Positions 6,923 to 11,221 of a stretch of 11,221 nucleotides of DNA are shown here, piece after piece. The first letter of the stretch is position 1, and every line of letters begins with the position of its first letter. The notes below the pieces were generated by a model. That model was not told where the DNA came from. It worked only from the letters and a program-made list of their open reading frames with translations, and did no database searches. Location: NCBI GenBank assembly GCA_016839665.1, contig JAEOTU010000113.1, positions 1 through 11,221 on the forward strand. Reading direction: 5' to 3'. Origin of the DNA: Candidatus Hodarchaeota archaeon (lineage in GTDB: Archaea; Asgardarchaeota; Heimdallarchaeia; Hodarchaeales; Hodarchaeaceae). Both the position numbers and the translations under genes were made by a program.

Positions 6923-7579
6923 ATGAAAATTTGGAAACTTTGGAAATGCTTTGAGGCCGATCATAGCTCGACTAATTACCACTTTTATTCTTCAATAAAA
7001 GCATTAAATAAAAAAGATATAGTATCCATAAATAGCTTTTCTAGTAGAGCTGATGCCACAAAACATTCAGTAAAATTCTCATATTATGGTGATTTTGCAG
7101 ATCTGCCTGATGGTGCTCAGGATACACTTCTTACTAAGTACTTCGATATTATGGTGAAAGAAAGCTATGATTGGTGGGAACTGGTACTAGTTATTCCTTA
7201 TAATTCTAGTTTGTTTGATAAATTAAAGGAATATGATTGTGAGGATGAAAATGAACTGGGGATTTCTATCTCAAAAGATGATAATCAGATTCTTTTATCA
7301 ATATTTTGTGTTCTAAATTATGAAGAAGTCTATTATTTAGCTTATGAAGATATTACGCTGAATGATGAAAAGACCTGGGGTCCTCACATTTCTAAACATG
7401 ATTCCAGTCCATTTCTGATTTTAGCTAATCTCCTAATTAGATTGAAAAACGAAATTATCAATGGAACCTTGACAACAATACAAAACATTGCTGCATTTTT
7501 TGATCCAGAAAGGTTTAACAAGCCTAAAGATTGTACAGAACTCTGTGACATGTTTGATAGTGCCTTAGGCCGAATATAA
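6923..7579 (+). CDS. Uncharacterised acidic protein upstream of radical SAM gene
   Basis: A 218-residue soluble protein, rich in Asp/Glu, aromatic residues and Ser, with no signal peptide or membrane helix. I cannot assign a named domain. Notable segments are 'CFEADHSSTNYHFYSSIKAL' near the N-terminus, 'KFSYYGDFADLP' (about 51-62), 'YFDIMVKESYDWWELVLVIP' (about 73-92) and a C-terminal helix 'LANLLIRLKNEIINGTLTTI'. The layout (YGDF, then L..KYFD, a Trp-containing strand, and a late 'LR.EI..G' helix) reminds me of a bacterial hypothetical-protein family that has no assigned function; this is recollection, not a search. The ATG has only weak GTGGAA upstream. The next gene begins 16 bases (TTG) or 37 bases (ATG) after its stop, so the two are probably co-transcribed. 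It is too long and folded-looking to be a typical RiPP precursor. Confidence 0.75.
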   Translation: MKIWKLWKCFEADHSSTNYHFYSSIKALNKKDIVSINSFSSRADATKHSVKFSYYGDFADLPDGAQDTLLTKYFDIMVKESYDWWELVLVIPYNSSLFDKLKEYDCEDENELGISISKDDNQILLSIFCVLNYEEVYYLAYEDITLNDEKTWGPHISKHDSSPFLILANLLIRLKNEIINGTLTTIQNIAAFFDPERFNKPKDCTELCDMFDSALGRI

Positions 7580-7616
7580 AGATTTCTTAGAGTTTTTGAA
7601 AAGAGAGTTATCTTTC

Positions 7617-8885
7617 ATGAATTTTCTATGTCTTGATCCTCAAGTCGTATATCGGAGAGAGAAAGATGGCGGTTTGGTTTTTAATCCTCAGAATGGAACA
7701 ACAATTGAGGTTGATAGACAAGCATTTAGATTAATTGAACTATTTGATGGAACTAGGGGATCTATGGATATCTATAAACTGATAAAAACTGAAATAAAAG
7801 GTTCTTTTTCCTTCCAAGATTGTGATAGGATAATTAGGAGGTTAATTCGTTATGGGTTTCTTACTATAAACTCTAATGCGCGAAAAGATTATAATCTGAT
7901 ACCTGTTGAACCATGGTTTAAAGGAAACGCACTCTCTGCTCCAGAAAAAGTCCATCTGATGGTAACAAGAAAATGCAATTTTACATGTCAAGGTTGTTAT
8001 GCACAACAGGTAAAAGGAGCCGATCTCACAAAAGCACAAATAAAAACCCTGATTGACCAACTTGCTAAGATGAGAGTTTTTCAAATAGCTATTGGGGGTG
8101 GAGAACCCTTTTTACGTGAAGATCTTTTAGAAATTGTACAATATGCACATAAAAAGAAGGTTTTACCAAATATCACTACAAATGGATCCTTTATAAGAAA
8201 AGAAATAGCTTCTTCATTAAAGAATTATATAGGAAAAATTCAATTCTCATTAGTAGCACCTGAGGAGACGACTAATGACAAATATCGCTCTTCTGGTGCT
8301 TGGGATGGTTTTATACGAGGGTGCCGAATAGCTAGAATTAATAAAATAAAATTCGGAGTAAATATACTCATAACCAAAGCAACCTTACTATTACTTCCAC
8401 AACTTACTAAATTAATCCTTAATCAAGGATCAGCAGAAATCAATGTTTTGGAACCAAAACCAACAAAAGACCAAGACAAATGGTTTATCGCAAATCAACT
8501 AAAAAAGAAGGATTTACGAATCCTCCAATCCATATTAGTCCAATTACAAAAGAAATTTCCACAATTAACTTTAACTGTTGATTGTTCCTTAACCAAACTT
8601 ATGGCACATATACCTGATAATTTTCTTCAAAAGAAAGGTATCTTCGGTTGCACCGCAGGTAGGAGGTTTCTAACAATTCTCTCTAATGGTAGAGTTTATC
8701 CATGTTCTTTTCTTGTAAAAGACTCCCTATTCCTCGGAAATGTAAAGAAGGACACAATTGAGACTATTTGGAAGAAGACTACTACACTCCCATCTAGGAT
8801 ACAATCGGTTAGAAAAAATGAGAACCTCAGTCAATGGTTATTGAATCATTGCCCCGCTATCTCAGATCACAACGATTGTTTTTAA
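7617..8885 (+). CDS. Radical SAM/SPASM-like enzyme with N-terminal PqqD domain
   Basis: A 422-residue enzyme. Residues 1-85 resemble PqqD / RiPP recognition elements, small winged-helix domains that bind a precursor leader peptide: 'PQNGTTIEVDRQAFRLIELFDGTRG' (24-48, in two pieces) matches the family core. The radical SAM domain follows, with the CxxxCxxC [4Fe-4S] motif TRKCNFTCQGCYAQQ (Cys120, 124, 127), GGGEP (160-164) for S-adenosylmethionine, and 'NITTNGSFI'. The C-terminus has Cys323, 'FGCTAGRRFLTILSNGRVYPC' split around Cys345 and Cys363, and Cys412 and Cys421: a SPASM/twitch-like arrangement for auxiliary clusters. Such fusions usually modify ribosomal peptides, as MftC, AlbA and PqqE relatives do; AhbC/NirJ-type heme enzymes are related but lack PqqD. 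The ATG at 7617 (GAGAG nine bases upstream) is chosen over TTG at 7596. No precursor gene is visible. Confidence 0.88.
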   Translation: MNFLCLDPQVVYRREKDGGLVFNPQNGTTIEVDRQAFRLIELFDGTRGSMDIYKLIKTEIKGSFSFQDCDRIIRRLIRYGFLTINSNARKDYNLIPVEPWFKGNALSAPEKVHLMVTRKCNFTCQGCYAQQVKGADLTKAQIKTLIDQLAKMRVFQIAIGGGEPFLREDLLEIVQYAHKKKVLPNITTNGSFIRKEIASSLKNYIGKIQFSLVAPEETTNDKYRSSGAWDGFIRGCRIARINKIKFGVNILITKATLLLLPQLTKLILNQGSAEINVLEPKPTKDQDKWFIANQLKKKDLRILQSILVQLQKKFPQLTLTVDCSLTKLMAHIPDNFLQKKGIFGCTAGRRFLTILSNGRVYPCSFLVKDSLFLGNVKKDTIETIWKKTTTLPSRIQSVRKNENLSQWLLNHCPAISDHNDCF

Positions 8886-8933
8886 AAGAGGTTTAGCCAA
8901 GATTTTAAAAATTACTCCAATATTCATACATAA

Positions 8934-8943
8934 TATTTATATA
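8934..8943 (+). promoter_or_regulatory. TATA box of the vapBC operon
   Basis: The stretch TATTTATATA lies about 40 bases before the vapB ATG, giving a predicted start near 8963-8967, just before the GGAG ribosome-binding site. It is directly followed by the palindromic operator. Confidence 0.6.
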
Positions 8944-8967
8944 CTATAGCAATTATAGTTGCTATAG
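8944..8967 (+). promoter_or_regulatory. Palindromic operator with three TATAG repeats before vapB
   Basis: CTATAGCAA (8944-8952) and TTGCTATAG (8959-8967) are perfect nine-base inverted arms. The same site contains three hexamers at nine-base spacing: CTATAG (8944), TTATAG (8953) and CTATAG (8962). It lies between the TATA box and the start codon, covering the predicted transcription start, where a bound repressor would block RNA polymerase. Most likely the VapB-VapC complex binds here to autoregulate; that link is inferred from family behaviour. Confidence 0.65.
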
Positions 8968-8980
8968 GAGAAGTATAACT

Positions 8981-9229
8981 ATGGTGACTACAATCCAATT
9001 GAAAGAACCTACAAAATTAGCGCTTTTTGGAATCAAGAATCATTTAGAAAATATGTTTGGTCGCTCAATGAGTTATGATGAAGTAATAGATTATTTAGTC
9101 AAGACAAGTCAGATAGATATTCCATTTTCACGTTCATTAAGAAAATTTCGTGGAATCCTAGGATCTGAGGGACGACAGATATACGAGAAAATGCGTCAGG
9201 AAGAACTCTTTAATGAAAAACAAGAGTGA
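8981..9229 (+). CDS. vapB: VapB-type antitoxin
   Basis: An 82-residue protein. The N-terminal half, 'TTIQLKEPTKLALFGIKNHL' then 'MSYDEVIDYLVK' (up to about residue 40), is the archaeal VapB pattern: a short strand followed by two helices, ribbon-helix-helix-like, with the conserved (T/S)YDEVI. The charged C-terminal tail ('MRQEELFNEKQE') is what normally wraps around and blocks the toxin's active site. GGAG about ten bases before the ATG supports the start. Its stop overlaps the vapC start by 17 bases, indicating translational coupling. Upstream lie a TATA box and a palindrome, consistent with autorepression by the antitoxin or the complex. The call rests on both sequence pattern and position. 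Confidence 0.88.
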   Translation: MVTTIQLKEPTKLALFGIKNHLENMFGRSMSYDEVIDYLVKTSQIDIPFSRSLRKFRGILGSEGRQIYEKMRQEELFNEKQE

Positions 9230-9692
9230 AGATATTCAAATAAAAGCAGCAACATTAGATACGGGAGTACTAGTCGAATATCTCTCATTAGACAAAGAAA
9301 AACCAGAGGAAAAGAAGTTTCTTAAGCATCTAGAAGACACATTACTCGAAACTGACAAATATCGCATCCTTTATATTCCTTCAATAGTGAAATCAGAGCT
9401 GTTATATATAACCTGTAGATTGAGGGGGTGGGAAGAAGCAAAAACTATGATAGACGATTTTCTATCGAACTTTGTTATTCTACGAGTACCAGACCTGGAT
9501 GAAATAGCAGCACGAATTAAATGCAAAGTCCCAATTGCAATAGCAGATTGTTACACTCTTGCGATAGGAAAACTCTTGTCAACTCCAACGTACTTCATTA
9601 ACGAAAAGGAACTAACGAAAAAAGTCCAACAAATAATATCAGAAGAGTTTTCAATCGATCTAAAACTCATTGAGAGGCCAATGATGGACTAA
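9213..9692 (+). CDS. vapC: VapC-type PIN-domain ribonuclease toxin
   Basis: A 159-residue PIN-domain protein, a Mg2+-dependent ribonuclease that in VapC toxins cuts tRNA or rRNA and stops translation until neutralised by VapB. The acidic active-site residues are in place: Asp16 in 'LDTGVLVEYL', Glu62 in 'IVKSELLY', Asp112 in 'IAIADCYTLAIGKLL', and acidic residues near 131-133 in 'FINEKEL'. All catalytic positions are intact, so the toxin should be active. It overlaps the antitoxin by 17 bases; AGGAAG about eight bases before the ATG is its ribosome-binding site. The first ten residues are an extension before the first strand. The C-terminus runs about 20 residues beyond the last PIN motif. 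The target RNA cannot be told from sequence. Confidence 0.92.
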   Translation: MKNKSEDIQIKAATLDTGVLVEYLSLDKEKPEEKKFLKHLEDTLLETDKYRILYIPSIVKSELLYITCRLRGWEEAKTMIDDFLSNFVILRVPDLDEIAARIKCKVPIAIADCYTLAIGKLLSTPTYFINEKELTKKVQQIISEEFSIDLKLIERPMMD

Positions 9693-9810
9693 TTTTATCT
9701 GACCTTGATGAATGGAGCTCATAAAATCCTAGAAAGCAAATAATAGAAGAAGAAAGATTTACTTAGAGTCTTCTACTTCCGACATGAGAATGAGTTGGAG
9801 ATAATATCCC

Positions 9811-9818
9811 CTATAAAA
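9811..9818 (+). promoter_or_regulatory. TATA box of the DUF2283 gene
   Basis: CTATAAAA lies about 40-45 bases before the ATG at 9856. Transcription would start near 9838-9842, just ahead of the GAGAGGT ribosome-binding site. This shows the gene has its own promoter rather than belonging to the vapBC operon. Confidence 0.55.
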
Positions 9819-9855
9819 CTTCAAAGATTGAGAAATATTGGAGAGGTACAATAAA

Positions 9856-10071
9856 ATGAAAATAAATTATGACCCAAAAGCAGACGCATTATACATTAAG
9901 TTAACTGAGCAGGAAATCAAAGAAAGTGATGAACTGGGAAAAGGGATCATCATTGATTATGATGAAATGGGCGAACCAGTAGGAATCGAATTATTAAAGG
10001 CATCACGGCTATTTGGGGGAAAAAAAGAAGTTTCTGTAGAGTTATCATTGACAGAATCAGCAACATCATGA
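9856..10071 (+). CDS. DUF2283 small protein
   Basis: A 71-residue protein matching DUF2283 closely over its first 55 residues: 'MKINYDPKADALYIKL' (1-16), 'ESDELGKGIIIDYDEMG' (about 24-40) and 'EPVGIELLKAS' (41-51). The C-terminal 20 residues are less conserved. The ATG at 9856 is used because GAGAGGT lies about eight bases upstream and the family starts exactly there; the in-frame TTG at 9838 would add six residues spanning the ribosome-binding site. DUF2283 proteins are often encoded beside a small DUF4258 protein and suspected to be antitoxin-like, but no such partner is present here. Function unproven. Confidence 0.9.
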   Translation: MKINYDPKADALYIKLTEQEIKESDELGKGIIIDYDEMGEPVGIELLKASRLFGGKKEVSVELSLTESATS

Positions 10072-10236
10072 TTCACGCTGAAAGGCCTGAGAATTATCTA
10101 TTATTCGAATGTCGCCAATACATGAGGAACCAACTGGGCTCCTTCTTTAGGATTTTCTATGCTTTTTAGAAATCCGTTTAAATAAATTAGATTTGTATAT
10201 ATGACAAAATAATTACTATTGGTTATTGCACATCTG

Positions 10237-10254
10237 TTATACACTAGGGTATAA
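10237..10254. repeat. Short inverted repeat in the gap before nhaA
   Basis: TTATAC (10237-10242) and GTATAA (10249-10254) are perfect inverted arms around six bases. The 277-base gap between the DUF2283 and NhaA stop codons holds nothing else I can support: a TATA-like TTTAAATA near 10167 has no gene after it. The repeat may help end transcription from either side, or be chance. Confidence 0.2.
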
Positions 10255-10348
10255 ACTCGCAGTACTGAAAATTATTGCTTGTTTATTGGTTCAATCAATC
10301 CGCCAAGTTTTTTGGTTGGAAAAGGAGTATATTAAATGTCTCGTCAAG

Positions 10349-11221
10349 TCACCTGCATTCAAATTCTTCTAAATCTAATTCAATGGGTTCTGTTCTCGCC
10401 AAGATCATTACTCCTAGAAATGCAGCTACAAGCGATGCAACTAAGACTGTGAATTTTTGCATAGTTAAAAGTACTGGGTCGGATAACGCTAGATTTCCAA
10501 TAAATAGGGCCATAGTAAAGCCTATCCCTGCTAGAAAAGATACTCCTATAATATGCAGCCACGTAAGGCCTTTGGGTAATGAAGTAATTCCTGACCTCAC
10601 CGCAATCCAAGTTGCTAAACTAATCCCTAAGGGTTTTCCAACAACTAAACCAAAGAAAATACCTAATTCAATCGGGTGGATCGTTGAAGGAATATCCCCT
10701 AACAAAACACCAGAGTTCGCGAGAATAAAAACAGGAATTACTGCAAAAGCAACCCAATAATGCAAAAGACGCTCATATCTTTGGAGTGGAGGTTCTACAT
10801 TTTGACACGCAGATTCCATTGCTTTTATTGCTGACTGTTGCTTCTGATTAAGTAAAACTCCCGAACCGCATTTTCCAGACGTTTGAAATTCATCCAGAAG
10901 ACGCTGAGCTTTTACCACAAAGCGATCAGCATCCACTTTATTTCGGGCAGGAATGGTAAAAGCAAGTAAGACACCTGCTATTGTTGCATGAATTCCAGAT
11001 TGAAGGACAAAAAACCATAGAGCGACACCCAAGATAATATAAACACTAGGGTTTTGAATATTGAGTCTATTAAAGAATATCAACACGAGAAATATACCTA
11101 GCGCTATAAGGAGAACTGTTGGGTCAATATTGGAGCTATAAAAGATCGCAATTACCAAAACTGCCCCAATATCATCAATGATTGCAACTCCTGTAATAAA
11201 AACTTTTAACGGGAACGGCGC
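10349..11221 (-). CDS. nhaA: NhaA-type Na+/H+ antiporter, 5' partial
   Basis: The frame is open from the stop at 10349 to the right edge, so the N-terminal part lies outside. The 290 visible residues match NhaA, the pH-regulated antiporter that exchanges two protons for one sodium ion across the cytoplasmic membrane. Landmarks: 'LKVFITGVAIIDDIGAV' at the N-terminal end of the fragment, whose Asp16-Asp17 correspond to the ion-binding Asp163-Asp164 of E. coli NhaA; 'SGIHATIAGVLLAFTIP' (75-91); 'VVGKPLGISLATW' (about 193-205) with the lysine equivalent to Lys300; and 'FLAGIGFTMALFIGNLALSDP'. A charged cytoplasmic loop of about 60 residues (92-151) makes it longer than the E. coli protein, as in many larger NhaA forms. 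It is convergent with the DUF2283 gene. NhaA is mainly bacterial, so transfer from bacteria is possible. Confidence 0.95.
   Translation of the reverse strand, partial: APFPLKVFITGVAIIDDIGAVLVIAIFYSSNIDPTVLLIALGIFLVLIFFNRLNIQNPSVYIILGVALWFFVLQSGIHATIAGVLLAFTIPARNKVDADRFVVKAQRLLDEFQTSGKCGSGVLLNQKQQSAIKAMESACQNVEPPLQRYERLLHYWVAFAVIPVFILANSGVLLGDIPSTIHPIELGIFFGLVVGKPLGISLATWIAVRSGITSLPKGLTWLHIIGVSFLAGIGFTMALFIGNLALSDPVLLTMQKFTVLVASLVAAFLGVMILARTEPIELDLEEFECR

Noticed and set aside
6923..7579. The 218-residue protein as a RiPP precursor
   Set aside because: Far longer than usual precursors, with no leader/core division, no repeated core motif and a globular composition.
10275..10760. 161-residue plus-strand open frame
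   Set aside because: It lies opposite the nhaA coding sequence, which has clear family motifs; this frame is its shadow.
1..11221. CRISPR array, tRNA, rRNA or intact insertion sequence
   Set aside because: No regularly spaced repeats, no tRNA-like cloverleaf, no rRNA segments and no recognisable transposase were seen by reading the sequence.

Overview
The window looks like AT-rich archaeal chromosome. The strongest evidence is a 67-residue archaeal histone-fold protein, TATA boxes (TTTATA / TATAAA type) about 25-75 bases upstream of several start codons, and a VapBC pair of the usual archaeal type. Several other families here (LabA-like NYN nuclease with LOTUS-like repeats, DUF4332, DUF3795, DUF2283, isoprenylcysteine-methyltransferase-like membrane protein) are common in archaea, including Asgard and methanogen-related lineages. 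An Asgard-like host is possible, but the sequence alone does not fix the phylum. No rRNA, tRNA, CRISPR array or intact insertion sequence was seen.

Layout, left to right. Bases 1-981 (+) hold the 3' part of a NYN-domain RNase-like gene with two C-terminal winged-helix repeats. Bases 1057-1260 (-) encode the histone, with its own TATA box and a perfect hairpin/palindrome at the predicted transcription start. A DUF4332 helix-hairpin-helix protein (1518-2198, +) and an EamA-type ten-helix exporter (2302-3204, +) follow. Next come an NTF2/SnoaL-like protein (3263-3685, -) and, divergent from it, a zinc-free medium-chain NADP-dependent oxidoreductase (3872-4909, +). Two minus-strand genes follow: an isoprenylcysteine-methyltransferase-like membrane protein (4963-5655) and a cysteine-rich DUF3795 protein (5853-6257). 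A gap of about 660 bases then precedes a two-gene unit: an uncharacterised acidic protein (6923-7579) and a PqqD-fused radical SAM/SPASM-like enzyme (7617-8885).

The right end is accessory in character. A VapB/VapC toxin-antitoxin operon (8981-9692) has a striking palindromic operator between its TATA box and start codon. A lone DUF2283 protein (9856-10071) with a clear promoter follows, and then, convergent and running off the right edge, an NhaA-type Na+/H+ antiporter (10349-11221, -).

Most genes appear to be single transcription units. The only convincing operons are vapBC (17-base overlap) and the 6923-8885 pair. The best candidates for something unusual are the PqqD-radical SAM unit, which suggests modification of a peptide but has no recognisable precursor beside it, and the two palindromes sitting at archaeal promoters (histone and vapBC).
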